Assembly (NCBI GenBank): GCA_963575745.1
Contig: CAUYUJ010019259.1
Coordinates: forward strand, 551,589 to 615,588
Source of the DNA: Prorocentrum cordatum
Lineage: Eukaryota; Sar; Dinophyceae; Prorocentrales; Prorocentraceae
Reading direction: 5' to 3'
Length of the DNA: 64,000 nt
Shown: piece by piece, positions 38,431 through 49,032 of the stretch
Numbering within the stretch: the first letter of the stretch is position 1
Layout: each line of letters begins with the position of its first letter
Notes under the pieces: generated by a model
Databases searched by the model: none
Seen by the model: the letters and a program-made list of their open reading frames with translations, nothing else
Told to the model about the DNA's origin: nothing
Made by a program: the position numbers and the translations under genes

Positions 38431-38968
38431 CATGAGGGAAGGCCTTGGACGCTCAGTTTGCCATTTCTTTCCGAGCTGTTGTGGGTTAATTAGTCTGCTG
38501 GCGGCTATGCGGCGGTTTGTTTTTGTGCGTTGTTTCTTTTCATGCGTTGATTGCAACCGCGTAGTTGCCCCACTGACAAGTGGCACCGCTAGCCGGGATC
38601 TGGGGCGCGCCGTCGCAAACCCCGAGGAGGCAGTTTCGACGTCGCCGCGGCCTTGTGCTGGGGACCCTTGGGAAGTACGGCGCGCGGGGAACACCCCGGG
38701 CGGGGAAGCAGAGCGAAAGTCGCCGGGGGGAGTCGCACGATTGCTTGCTCGGCTGATCCGCGGAGAGTCCGAGGACCGGCAGCAGCGTCATGCCAGCCGC
38801 CCAGATGCAGTCGTGGAGCCGTCACTCAGGATGAAGTGACTAAGGACGTTGACACGAGACCCCCTCTGATCGTGAGCTGGAATGGCAGCCGCCAGTCTCT
38901 CAATGGCCGCCGGTGCGACGTGGGCGCCAGCTTCCAGGAGCACGGGCCAGGCGTTGAAGGCGACCGCA
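38431..38968. other. Unassigned stretch
   Basis: Unique sequence with short ORFs only; nothing recognised. Confidence 0.4.
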
Positions 38969-38973
38969 TAATT

Positions 38974-39135
38974 TCAGGAGGGAAAGAGACACACAGACAC
39001 AATTAATCGTCGACTCCCAGGAAAATATACAAAAATATGGGAAGTGGGGGGGAAGACAAAAACCCCAAACATATTGAACAATATGGGAATATCTTTATTT
39101 GTGTGTATTTATTTGTGTGTCCTGGGGCCCCTTCA
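38974..39135. mobile_element. Family E element, copy 1
   Basis: 162 bp, A+T-rich against GC-rich surroundings. Ends TCAGGAGG...CCCCTTCA. Contains GAGACACACAGACACAATTA, ATCGTCGACTCCCAGG and TTTATTTGTGTGTATTTATT. Flanked by TAATT at 38969-38973 and 39136-39140, an exact 5-bp target duplication. Confidence 0.8.
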
Positions 39136-39710
39136 TAATTGCCGATGGGACTCTTGCTTCGGGAGATGGCCAGGCGCCACGGGCAGCCGCATCATTGTCC
39201 TGGGCGCCCTGCTTCGGGGACGAGCCAGGCGCTGAGGGCCGCCGCGTGCTCGCGCACGGGAGTCCCGCGTCGGGGACCGCCTCGGGCGTTGGGGGCAGCT
39301 GCGTACTCGCCTCGTCTGATGGCTGTGCTTTGGAGGTGACTTCCCTGAGACGGGGGGGAAGTGAGGGGTCAGACTTCGACCTGGGCGAGTTCTTCGGACC
39401 GAAAGGCGACTAGGGGTCGCAGCCTAGTTGGGCGGTGCCAGTTGATAACGCGTGTCGAGGGGCTTGCGCGGCGACTCCACCCGCATCCTCGATTGCCGCG
39501 ACCTCAGAGGCAACCAGGTCGCGCAGGAGGTGGATCTGCATACCTCATGGATTCTTGGTCGCCGTCGTCATTCCTCCTCCTCTTGCCCCGCGTTTTCTTG
39601 TCTTTCGTCGTTGTTGTTTTTCTCCGCGTCCTCGTCCTCGTCGGTTCCCAGTCGTCCTCCAGCTCGTCGTCGACGTCCTTGTCCTGCTCCTCCTCGCCCT
39701 GCTTCTCCGT
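39136..39710. other. Unassigned stretch
   Basis: GC-rich; a (TCG/TCC)-rich part at 39565-39710. No gene supported. Confidence 0.35.
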
Positions 39711-39815
39711 GTCGGCGGCGAGCGAGGGGGGGAAGTGAAAAGGAGAACGCCTTCTCAGAATGCGGCGGGGCTTCTCAGAGGCCCTCCGGCCTTCTGAGAA
39801 GTTGTTCTGCGCGTC
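39711..39815 (+). repeat. Dispersed repeat D, copy 2
   Basis: CGGCGGCGAGCGAGGGGGGG then AACGCCTTCTCAGAATGCGG and GGCTTCTCAGAGGCCCTC ... GCCTTCTGAGAAG; matches 63420-63540 best. Confidence 0.6.
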
Positions 39816-40404
39816 TTCGTCAGAAGTCCGGAGGACCTCCGAACCTTTTGCCAGGCGATCGCAAACACGGATCGAGGGGACGTGGATCAGCGACGTGCCC
39901 CGTTCCCATCGGACATCGGACATCGCGGATTTCCGCCGCCGAACGAGGCGGCATTGGCCGCATTTTGGGGCGGGCACCTCCCCACATCCATGGGTTTGGC
40001 GACCGCGCGCCAAGTCCATGGATCGATGGTTCATGTTTGCGCGCCCCCGACTTAAGCGCCTTCCTACTTCGATGACCGAGTGGCCTCACCTTGCTCCGTC
40101 CTCCCAAGGGGGCGGACGGATCCCAGTCCACTTTCCACGCCTTCCTGCCCCCTGCTTCTGCCCACTTCCTCCGACCAGTGCGTCGCCCCCGTAGTTGTTC
40201 AGGCAGGATCCGGAAGCAGGCAACTCGCTCTCGTCGGCGGCCCCCGATTCTGAGAAGGCCTCTCTCTCCTCGCTGGCACTCCTGGGCGCGTCGCCCCGAG
40301 CAGCTCCTCCCCCCTGCGTGTCCGTCGCCCTGCGCGCCCCGCTCGCCCTGCTGCCTCCCCCCCCCTGCCAGGCGAGCCAGTGGCGCGAGGCCGCCGGCGG
40401 GTGC
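39816..40404. other. Unassigned stretch
   Basis: Unique sequence; ATCCATGG palindromic repeats near 39990-40030. Frames at 40210-40400 are open on both strands but without recognisable content. Confidence 0.35.
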
Positions 40405-41290
40405 CGCCCGCCGGGGGGAGGGGGAGGAGGAGGAGGAGGAGGAGGAGGGAGGAGGAGGAGGAGGAGGAGGAGGAGGAGGGGGGAGGAGGAGGAGGAGGAG
40501 GAGAGGAGAGAGGAGGGAGGAGGAGGAGGAGGAGGAGGGAGGAGGAGGAGGGAGGAGGGAGGAGGAGGAGAGAGGGAGGAGGGAGGAGGGAGGAGGGAGG
40601 AGGAGAGGAGGAGGAGGAGGAGGACGGAGGAGGAGGAGGAGGAGGAGGAGGAGGAGGGAGGAGGAGGAGAGGAGGATGAGAGGAGAGGAGGATGGAGGAG
40701 GATGGAGGAGGAGGAGGAGGAGGGAGGAGGAGGAGGAGGATGGAGGAGGATGGAGGAGGAGGAGGAGGATGGAGGAGGAGGAGGATGAGGAGGAGGAGAG
40801 GAGGAGGAGGGAGGAGGGAGAGGAGGAGGAGGAGGAGGGAGGAGGGAGGAGGGAGGAGGAGGAGAGGGGAGGAGGAGGAGGGAGGAGCGGAGGAGGAGGA
40901 GGAGGAGGACGCAGGAGGAGGAGGAGGAGGAGGAGGAGGGAGGAGGAGGAGAGGATGGAGGAGGAGGAGGAGGAGGAGGGAGGATGGAGGAGGATGGAGG
41001 AGGATGGAGGAGAGGAGGAGGATGGAGGAGGATGGAGGGATGGAGGAGGAGGATGGAGGAGGAGGAGGAGGAGGAGGAGGGAGGAGGAGGAGGAGGAGGA
41101 GGAGGAGGAGGAGGAGGAGGAGGAGGAGGGAGGAGGAGGAGGAGGAGGAGGAGGGAGGACGGAGGAGAGGAGGAGGAGGATGGAGGAGGAGAGGAGGATG
41201 ATGGAGGAGGGAGGAGGATGGAGGAGGATGGAGGAGGAGGAGGATGTAGGAGGAGGAGGAGGAGGAGGAGGAGGAGGAGGAGGAGGAGGG
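40405..41290. repeat. (GGA)n tract, about 880 bp
   Basis: Nearly uninterrupted purine tract of GGA with GGGA and GGAT variants. All long ORFs here (up to 444 codons) are repeat products. Mirror symmetry makes triplex DNA possible. Confidence 0.95.
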
Positions 41291-41311
41291 GCACCTGTAG
41301 CAGCTCCCTGT

Positions 41312-41625
41312 AGCTTTATAGCCTTGTTGCCCTATAGCTCTATAGCTCTATCTGCCTATAGCCCTATAGCCCCAGAGTTCCAGAGCCCCATAGCCCCATG
41401 GCCCTATAGCCCTATGGTCCTATAGCCCTATAGACTCATAGCCCTACGGCCCCATTGCCCTAGAGCCCCAGAGCCCCATAGCCCCATACCCCTATAGCCC
41501 TACAGCCCTATGGCCGTATATCCCTATATCCCTATAGACCTATAGCCCTACGGCCCTATAGCCCTACAGCCCCATAGCCCTATAGGATCATAGTCCCATC
41601 GTCCTATGTAGCCCTATAGCCCTAC
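41312..41625. repeat. Tandem repeat of CCCTATAGC
   Basis: About 35 degenerate 7-10 bp units (CCCTATAG, CCCCATAG, CCCTACAG). It begins 20 bp after the GGA tract. Confidence 0.85.
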
Positions 41626-42434
41626 ACAGACTTTGATTGGTTTTGTCTCCGGCATCCTTGTCTAAACTTTGCGCCCGTGATCTTACAGCTCTGGATTGCT
41701 GACGCTGGCGGCGGGTACCACTCGGATGCACGAGCAGGCCAGCGATCCCCCACGGTGCCCATTCGATGTGCCAGTCTGAGCTGGTGGCGAAAGAGTTGAA
41801 CGCTGCAAGTATCCATTGGGTGCGCATCTAAGCAGCATCGCTTTTTTAACGTCGTCCTTCGCACTGTCTCTTCCCAAGGTCCGTCTTCGCGCCGAGTCCA
41901 GACCATGATTTTCCAAAGCATCCGTCGTTGCACAACGTCCAGTTAGTTCACCTCGGGCAAAGCTACCGAACACGACGGCAGATCGGACAAGAGCGATCAT
42001 CGTCTGGAAGAATATCATCCGAGAGTCAACGCTTAGTTCCTTATCCATAGTGTCCTGCGATGCTTGTTGAAGCTCATCGATGCAACATGAGCTTCTTGGG
42101 CCATTTCACAAGAACTCCTTGATCGTATGTCCCTGCATGCAGACAGCCGGTGATGCCAAAACAAACATTCATGTTTGTTATGTGTCGGGCGTCAGTGCGA
42201 TGCGAGTCGCACACAGCAGAGCGTCTTGATGATGATATCGCAATGCCACATGATGTTACCATACTCATGTACGCCACCCTTTTCTCCGCCCTCTGCTCGC
42301 CGACTCATCCGCGAGCAGCACGATTACCTCATCGAGCAGGCGCGATCCAATCAGGGGCCGCTTGTGGCTCCCAGGGACCGGCTATACGCTATGCGCGTCG
42401 CATTACCGGGCTGCGAATGGCAACTCGGGTACCC
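41626..42434. other. Unassigned stretch
   Basis: Unique sequence of moderate GC. Short ORFs on both strands; no domain, no repeat. Confidence 0.4.
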
Positions 42435-42439
42435 AAGAA

Positions 42440-42602
42440 TCAGGAGGAAAAGAAACACACAGACACAATGAACAGTCGATTCCCCAGAAAATATGGGAAC
42501 ATATGGGAAGCGGGGGGGGAGACAGAAACCCAGAACATATGGGAAAATATGGGGCATCTTTTTATTTGTGTGTATTTATTTGTGTGTCCTGGGGCCCCTT
42601 CA
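42440..42602. mobile_element. Family E element, copy 2
   Basis: 163 bp, ends TCAGGAGG...CCCCTTCA, sharing ACACACAGACACAAT, GGGAAGCGGGGGG and TTGTGTGTATTTATTTGTGT with copy 1. Flanks AAGAA (42435-42439) and AAGAG (42603-42607): 5-bp target duplication with one mismatch. Confidence 0.8.
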
Positions 42603-42879
42603 AAGAGGTGACGGCGCCTTAGATCGAAGCTGGGATTCCAGCCGCAGTGCTGGGGCCTTAACCGTCGATGCGCGCAGGCCGCCAGCCGGCGCGCCCCTTC
42701 CCGGGGTCGTCGTGTGGAGAGCTCTGGCGGAGGAGGAGGAGGAGGAGGAGGAGCTCTGGAGGAGGAGAAGGAGGAGGAGGAAGAGGAGGAGGAGGCTAGA
42801 CTAGACCTAAAAGGTCACGCAAAGAATTCACGCGCGGGACCCCTCAGGATCCCTCCCTGAGCGTAGGCTGAGACTGGGT
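42603..42879. other. Unassigned, with (GGA)n at 42728-42798
   Basis: Short stretch before the minus-strand ORF, so it is that gene's 3' flank. Holds a GGA microsatellite; no polyadenine tract is visible. Confidence 0.4.
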
Positions 42880-43944
42880 TTAACGCCAGCCTCCGCCCAC
42901 GCCGACCTTGTAGACGAAGTCCCACAAGGCAATGTCGGCCTCCGCGACGGCCCCGATCACGAGCCGCCTCCAGTGCCTGATCGCCTTCACGAACTTCCTG
43001 CGCTTCTGGAACATCTCGAAAGCCTCGGGCCCCGACACGTACGTGAGGCCGCCCCCAAGGCTGATGTCCTTCGCGACCTGTTTGCCCTTCACCTTCATCT
43101 GATCGCCTGCGGCCGCGTCTCTACAGACCTCCTCGGTGATGGGCACGCCGAGCCAGGCGCTGGCAACGTGCGCCCGCGCTCTCCACCAGGCCGCAGCGCC
43201 ACGCTGACGTTCAGCATGGCCTTCCAAATGCGCCGGCGGCGGCAGCTTCCCACTGCCTGCAGCACCGCCCGCGTCTGCCTTCCAACCCCCCTCACGGGGA
43301 GGGCCAGGCTCAGCCCTGTCGGCCATGGCCAAGGGCCCACAGCCGAGCCCTTCCAGCACCGCCTCGGCGACATCCACACAAGACGGCAGGCGGGCCGGCT
43401 GGCCCCAAGCCCCAGACGGCCCCGGGATGTACGGCGTCGCGGTTGAGCGCAGAGGCGTGCGCCGCGAAAGCGCCGCTGCTGGTAGGAGCACCGCTGGCTC
43501 CTCCTCGCAGACCTCCGCCACGCACACCTGCATGGCGCTCTCCGAGTGCACCTGCGGGCCCAGGCGAGGCCCGCGCCTCGCCGCCCGCAGCTGGCGGTCG
43601 TCGGCGATCGACACGTCGAGCCCGCCCGCCGCCGCGTGCAGCGCGACATCCCTGCGCAGTTTCTGCGTGGGCGTGGGCTGCATCCCGCGCAGGAGGGCAG
43701 CGAGGGCGGGGGCCACGGCCGCCAGCCGCCTGCCCATTTCGCTGTCGGCCACTGCCTCCAGCACCGCCGAATGCATCGCTCGGGCCTCCGCCAGCTCAGA
43801 ACGCAGCCGAGCTGCGTCCGCCAGCGCCGCACCGAGCCCGCGGTCCACAGCAGCCAGTGCACGCCGCCTGGCAGCGGAGCGTTCCGCGCGCGAGCGCCGC
43901 TGCCCCGCCGTGGAATCGCCGCGCGGCGACTCCGCCCGTGCCAT
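42880..43944 (-). CDS. Uncharacterised 354-residue protein, intronless retroposed copy
   Basis: Minus-strand frame from ATG at 43944-43942 to a stop at 42882-42880. The start is chosen because it is the first ATG after the spliced-leader relic, 36 nt downstream. The N-terminus is MARAESPRGDSTAGQRRSRA, then an Ala/Arg/Leu-rich helix (about residues 25-100, LADAARLRSELAEARAMHSA) suited to a coiled coil. The middle is Pro/Gly-rich and probably disordered. The C-terminal 80 residues are more conserved in style (DISLGGGLTYVSGPEAFEMF, IRHWRRLVIGAVAEADIALW). No known domain. Leader plus uninterrupted frame marks a processed cDNA; whether it is expressed is unknown. Confidence 0.5.
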   Translation of the reverse strand: MARAESPRGDSTAGQRRSRAERSAARRRALAAVDRGLGAALADAARLRSELAEARAMHSAVLEAVADSEMGRRLAAVAPALAALLRGMQPTPTQKLRRDVALHAAAGGLDVSIADDRQLRAARRGPRLGPQVHSESAMQVCVAEVCEEEPAVLLPAAALSRRTPLRSTATPYIPGPSGAWGQPARLPSCVDVAEAVLEGLGCGPLAMADRAEPGPPREGGWKADAGGAAGSGKLPPPAHLEGHAERQRGAAAWWRARAHVASAWLGVPITEEVCRDAAAGDQMKVKGKQVAKDISLGGGLTYVSGPEAFEMFQKRRKFVKAIRHWRRLVIGAVAEADIALWDFVYKVGVGGGWR

Positions 43945-43979
43945 TTTCTCGAGCCCGCCCGCGCGCGCCCGAGGCCGGC

Positions 43980-44001
43980 CTTGAGCCAAAATGGCTACGG
44001 A
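43980..44001 (-). other. Exact spliced-leader relic, minus strand
   Basis: The reverse complement matches the dinoflagellate leader at all 22 positions. It lies 36 nt upstream of the ATG at 43944. On the minus strand its first three bases, TCC, continue a (TCC)n run (44002-44045 on +). Confidence 0.9.
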
Positions 44002-44046
44002 GGAGGAGGAGGAGGAGGAGGAGGAGGAGGAGGAGGAGGAGGAGGA
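44002..44046. repeat. (GGA)n microsatellite abutting the spliced leader
   Basis: About 14 uninterrupted GGA units on +, contiguous and in register with the leader on the minus strand. Confidence 0.95.
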
Positions 44047-44058
44047 CACTCGGCCCAG

Positions 44059-44133
44059 GCCGCCCTGCGCACGCACCTCTGCCTGGCGAGCCTCCGGGCC
44101 AAGGAGCAGGAGATCAGCCAGCTGCAGGCCAGC
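44059..44133 (+). CDS. Possible small coiled-coil exon
   Basis: After an AG at 44057-44058 a plus-strand frame reads AALRTHLCLASLRAKEQEIS then QLQAS, heptad-like. Resembles in style the segment at 57106-57165. No start, donor or homologue can be fixed. Confidence 0.25.
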
Positions 44134-46259
44134 CCCGCGGGCCCCTGCCAGGTGGCGGCCAGCGGTGGGAGGCCTGGGGCCCCAGGGGGGGGGGGCCAGC
44201 GGCCAGCGGTGGGAGGCCTGGGGCCCCAGGGGGGGGGGGGCCACGGGGAGGCCGGGGGGGGGAGGCCGAGGTGCACGGGGGAGAGAGCCGGAGGCGGGCC
44301 AGAGTCAGGGGGGCCGGCCTGGTGGCGGTCGGGTCGGTCGGCCAACTGCAAGCCGGCGGCCCCCTGCGGCGCACGGCGGCGGTGGCGCGGGCGCACAGGT
44401 CGGGTGCGTCCAAGGTAAGGGTTCGGGGGGGGGGGCGAGGGCCAGGGGTGTGAGGGAGCATCCTGGCATGGGCCATGCTGCCTCGCCGATTCCACGGCCC
44501 CCTCGTCGTTCACCACGCTCCATGGCCCCCCAGTCGTCCGCGCGCGTGCCTCGGGCCATGCCGCGGCAGCTCCCCTCGAGACATGCGAATAGAGGCCCAG
44601 CGGAGAGGTGGCCCTGGGCGGGGAGGGCTGGGTCAGGTGGGGTGTGTGGGAGGGGAGCGCAGGGCGGGGCACCAGAGAGTCTTTGAGGAGGAGAATGGGA
44701 GGGCGCTGGCCCTGGAAGCGACAGGGCACTTTTTCGCCGGCTTCTTTGTGTCAGCTGTGTGTTCCAGTCCCGTCTCCTCTGTCTTTTCGGTTCCGGATGC
44801 GGTCCCGATTCTGGCAGAGTCTGCGTTTCTGTTTCTGTGATTCGTCTTTACATGCGTTGTCAGCCGCGTTGTCATATTCAAGGGCCAACGGTTTCATCAA
44901 TGGTTGCGCCGATTCCAGGGCCCTCTAAGAGTGAGCAGGGGGCAGTGGAGAAGATGGAATGAACGATTTGGTGGTTAATTAGTGCGGTGGTTGTTATTGT
45001 AGAGCGCCTACGCAGTTTCAAGTTACCCAAGCAGGCCGAACCATCATTTCGCAATCCACATGCTGCTTGGCTGTTTTTGCAGACGGTCCACGCAGGACCC
45101 CACCCCGCTTACCGCCATTTGGGGTCACGAAGTCACGAAGTGTTAGTTCTGAGTTTCGGGCTCCCGCTTTGATGCTTCAGACTGCTCTTCCACACCGACT
45201 CGACCAGCAATGCCAACGCCCCAGCCACCATCCTTGACATTTGCTCTGCTGGGCCCTCGTCACCCAGGGGGCCACCGCGTTTTTGTTGCGGCGGTGGGTT
45301 GCAGGGTGCGTCAAATATCGCGGTAATGACATGTCGCGTGTGCAGCGTCATTTGGGCACGCGCTTGCATGCGCAAAAACCAGCACATTCACGTGGTGTAT
45401 ATTTCGGGGTGGTGTATAACATTCCTGGGGGTCCCATCGTTTTTTTGCACCACCCCCGTGCTGCCATATGGTGCTTGGGAGCAACTGTTCGCGACCGAAT
45501 ACGGTCGCCATCTGTGCGCATGGCCGCGTGGCAAGTACTTGCGCTTAGCGGGGCAGGCAGTAGCACCCCTGCCAGGGCGGTCGCGCGCAGGATCGTTCCC
45601 TTTCCTCTGGCCGCCTGGTGGTGGTGTGCCCATTGGCGCCCCGCAAAGGCACAGTCAACCCATACAGTAAGGACGATCGACTTTCCAAAAGGTTGTTGTT
45701 GCGTCCGTCCCGTTCGGCCCAGCCTCGGCCGCTTTCGCCGGCCGCGCCCCGCCCGCAGAGTGAAAACATGGCCTTGCCAGGCCCGGGCGCGGCCTCACCG
45801 CGCGTCCTTCTATACACGGATGGACCGTAGTCGCCCTGGAGGCCCGCGGGTGCGCCCTCGCCCTCGCCCCGGCGGCTGCCACGGGCACCGCTGCCACGGC
45901 CGGCCGCCCCGGCCCGCTCGACGTGGAAGTCTGCCCCTGCCGAGTGCTCCGCCTTCCCTCCGTCTTCGCCGCGGCCGCCACCGTCTCCCCTCTTTTGCAC
46001 GCCGGTGGATTGGCCACCTCAGTTGCCCCGAGTCAAAGTGCCACACGCCGGGCCTCGCCCCCGACGGGCAAATTTATGCAGTCGCGCGTCGCGCGCTTCG
46101 CAGTTTGGATCACAGCAGGATGAGGTTCCCAACGTTGGGCAGCAGGTGGGCGCAGGGGCGCCGAGGGACCTGCGCCCCGCGGGGCTCCAGGGCGCGAAGG
46201 ATTGGGCGGCCCAGCTGCACGGGTGGTGCTTACTCGGCGGCGAGCGGGGGGGGGGAGCG
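44134..46259. other. Unassigned 2.1-kb stretch
   Basis: 44140-44240 holds a tandem duplication of GCGGCCAGCGGTGGGAGGCC + TGGGGCCCCAGG. 44290-45000 is GC-rich and 45000-45560 unique with moderate GC. Frames at 45690-46100 are open on both strands. No domain or exon-like piece stands out. Confidence 0.35.
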
Positions 46260-46275
46260 AGAAGGAAAAGCCCAT

Positions 46276-46352
46276 TTCCACTTTTTTCCTCCTCTTCCTC
46301 CTCCTCCCCATCCTCCTTTTCCTCCTCCTCCTCTCCTCCTCCTCCTCCTGTA
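46276..46352. repeat. (TCC)n/(TTC)n tract
   Basis: About 75 bp of CCTCCT with TTCC variants. Confidence 0.8.
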
Positions 46353-46587
46353 GGCTCGCGGGGCGGTTCAGGGAAGTGGAGGGAACATTCGTGGGGAAAC
46401 GAAAAATGACAAACACTGCACTGCCGAGGAAACCCACATGCTTCTGGTATGTCTGGAGTGATGATGGCTGAAATGAAACATGCGAGAATGATGCTGGTGT
46501 CCGTTGCCCCGCCGATTCGTTGGTGACGCCAGCCAAGCCTCGGGAGTCTGAGTACCCTGAGGGCGCCGAGAAACTGCCACCCCTACG

Positions 46588-47084
46588 CCGTATAAAGACC
46601 GCACTCAAGAACCGCCCCCTGCGCACTCCCTCTGGTGTCAAGAAACTGTCACTCCTGCTGCACTATGCAAGCCTGGGGACCCCCCCCTGCGCACTCCCTC
46701 TGTTGTCGAGAAGCTGCCGCGCATGCCACACTTGCCGAACCTGGACCGTATAGAGACCGCGCTCAGAGGCCACCCCGTGCGCACCCCTTTGGTGTCAACA
46801 CACTGCCACCCACACGAAACTGTCCGAGCTTGCGGACCGCCTCTGGTGTCAAGAAACTGCCACCCCTGCCACACGTTCCAAGCTTGGACCGTGGACCGTA
46901 CAGAGACCGCGCTCAGAAACCACCCCCTGCGCACACCCCATGGTGTCGAGACCACGGTTGCCACATTTTCCGAGCGTGGACGGTGTAGAGAGCGCTCAGG
47001 GACCACCCCCTTTCACACCCTCCTTGGTATCGAGAAAGCACCACGCGTGCCACACTTTCCGAGCCTGGACCGTGAGGGACGTGA
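46588..47084 (+). repeat. Tandem repeat, about 60-110 bp unit, 5-6 copies
   Basis: Landmarks GACCGCGCTCA, CCACCCCCTGCGCAC, CTGGTGTCAAGAAACTGCC, ACCCCTGCCACAC and CCGAGCCTGGACCGT recur in order, with copies starting near 46588, 46665, 46738, 46885 and 46985. Confidence 0.75.
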
Positions 47085-47085
47085 G

Positions 47086-48045
47086 GTGTGTGTGTGTGTG
47101 TGTGTTGTGTGTTGTGTGTGTGTTGTGTGTTGTGTGTGTGTGTGTTGTGTGTGTATGGTGTGTGTGGTGTGTGTGTGTGTTGTGTGTTGTGTGTTGTGTG
47201 TTGTGTGTTTGTGGGTGTGGGTGTGGGTGTGGGTGCGTGTGTGTGTCTGTGTGCGTGTGTGCGTGTGTGCGTGCGTGTGTGTGTGTGTGCGTGTGTGCGC
47301 GTGTGTGCGTGTTTGCGTGTGTGCGTGTGTGCGTATGTGCGTGCGTGCGTGCGTGCGTGCGTGTGCGCGTGTGTGCGTGTTTGCGTGTGTGCGTGCGTGC
47401 GTGCGTGCGTGGGTGCGTGGGTGCGTGGGTGCGTGTGCGCGTGTGCGCGTGTGCGCGTGTGCGCGTGCGCGTGTGCGCGTGTGCGTTTGCGTGTGCGTGT
47501 GCGCGTGTGCGCGTGTGCGCGTGTGCGCGTGTGCGCGTGTGCGCGTGTGCGCGTGTGCGCGTGTGAACGTGTGTGCGCATGTGCGCGTGCGCATGCGTGT
47601 GCGTGTGCGTGTGCGTGTGCGTGTGTGAGTGCGAGTGCGAATGCGTGTGCGTGTGCGTGTGCGTGTGGCGTGTGTGCGTGTGGTGTGGGTGTGTGTGTGT
47701 GGGTGTGTCTGTGCGTGTGCGTGTGCGTGTGAGTGTGCGTGTGTGTGTGTGTGTGCGTGTGCGTTTGCGTGTGCGTGTGCGTGTACGTGTGCGTGCGTGT
47801 GTACGTGTGTGTGTGTGTGTGTGTTTGTGTTTGCGTGTGTGCGTGTGTGCGTGTGTGCGTGTGCGTGTGCGTGTGTGCGTGTGTGCGTGTGTGCGTGTGT
47901 GCGTGTGCGTGTGTGCGTGTGTGTGCGTGTGTGTGTGCGTGTGTGTGCGTGTGTGTGTGCGTGTGTGTGTGTGTATGTGTTTGTGTGATTGTGTTATCGA
48001 TTGTGTGTTGTGTTTGTGTTTGTGTTTGTGCGTGTGTATGTTTCT
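47086..48045. repeat. (GT)n/(GTGC)n tract, about 950 bp
   Basis: Almost strict purine-pyrimidine alternation (GTGTGC, GTGCGC, GTGT) for nearly 1 kb, with TTGTG interruptions at the start. Strong left-handed (Z) DNA potential. All ORFs in it are repeat products. Confidence 0.95.
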
Positions 48046-48097
48046 GAGTGTGGGGGGGGAGCGTCGCGGGTGGGACGCGGGAGGGGAGAAAACCATA

Positions 48098-48155
48098 ACA
48101 TTTCGGCCGAACTCCGCCTGTAGGGGGACATGCTCGACCTACCACAAGATCGATT
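48098..48155. mobile_element. Family B element, right end only
   Basis: CCGCCTGTAGGGGGACATGC then TCGACC is a family B terminus; no left end is found upstream, where the GT tract and unrelated sequence lie. Truncated copy. Confidence 0.5.
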
Positions 48156-48304
48156 TCGGGTTGTTCCAGGGGGAAGGTCCGGCACGCGGCAGTACCCTGG
48201 GCGCTGCCGAAGTCACCAGTTCCAAGGCCTGCCCGCGAGGGCCGTCGTCGCCAATACGATCCGTCCACCGCCCACAGCGGCAGAAAAGCTGTGCTCTGAA
48301 GTGC

Positions 48305-48456
48305 TCCTGCTGCTGGTGGTGCTGCTGCTGCTCTTCCTCCTCCTCCTCCTGCTCCTCCTGCTCCTCCTCCTCCTCCTCCTGCTCCTGCTCCTCCTGCTGC
48401 TCCTGCTGCTCCTTCTGCTCCTCCTGATATTCCTGCTCCTCCTGCTCCTCCAGATC
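48305..48456. repeat. (TGC/TCC)n tract
   Basis: About 150 bp of TCC, TGC and CTGCTG repeats. Confidence 0.85.
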
Positions 48457-48845
48457 CTTATTTTTTGTGTTTCCTGTCGATTGTCATCCTACGCTGGTTC
48501 AGGATGCAACTCCCAGGATGTCAAATTCAGAGTCGGCGCTGGCCTACCCGTGGCCGACAACATGCCCCATCTGGCGTCACCCCGTTCAAAGCCGCTGAAT
48601 TCCGTCTCATCCGTATTAATAGATGGCGTAAAGTGGTTATTGCGGCTTGTAGTTTCCTTGACCAGGTTTATCGTTCTTGCGAAGACCTCCCAGGAGTTGC
48701 CTCCTGAGTTGTTCTTCCCGTGTTCGTCTTGCTCTTGGCCTCATCCTCCAGAGCGCCCGTTGGGAGCGCGCAGCTTGGGGGCCTACAGCTCCGCCGCAGG
48801 CCACGCTCAGCAAGCCTGGCGGGGCTGCCGAGGCCACGAGAGGGG
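48457..48845. other. Unassigned stretch with protein-like frames
   Basis: Two plus frames (KFRVGAGLPVADNMPHLASP; FKAAEFRLIRINRWRKVVIA) and one minus frame (ETEFSGFERGDARWGMLSAT) all look partly protein-like over 48500-48710. Since they are mutually exclusive and none has a start or domain, no gene is called. Confidence 0.3.
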
Positions 48846-49032
48846 GGACGCCGCCGTTGTCGTCGTGTCGTCGGCGTCGTCGCCGTCGCCGTCGCCGTCG
48901 TCGTCGGCGTCGCCGTCGTCGTCGCCGTCGTCGTCGCCGTCTTCGTCGCCGTCGTCGTCGACGTCGTCTTCGTCGACGTCGGCGGCGGCGTCGTCGGTGC
49001 CTTCGTCGTGGTCGTCGTCGTCGACGTCGTGA
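48846..49032. repeat. (GTC/GCC)n tract
   Basis: About 185 bp of GTCGTC and GTCGCC repeats; reads as poly-Val, Ser or Arg on +, Asp on -. Confidence 0.9.

Noticed and set aside
40405-41290. Glu/Gly/Arg-rich ORFs up to 444 codons
   Set aside because: Pure translation of (GGA)n in several frames; similar shadows at all (GGA)n/(TCC)n tracts.
41312-41625. Interstitial telomere from CCCTATAG units
   Set aside because: Unit length and sequence vary and do not match CCCTAAA; no strand-consistent heptamer.
47086-48045. Cys/Val-rich and His/Thr-rich ORFs over 300 codons
   Set aside because: Translation of the (GT)n/(GC)n tract.
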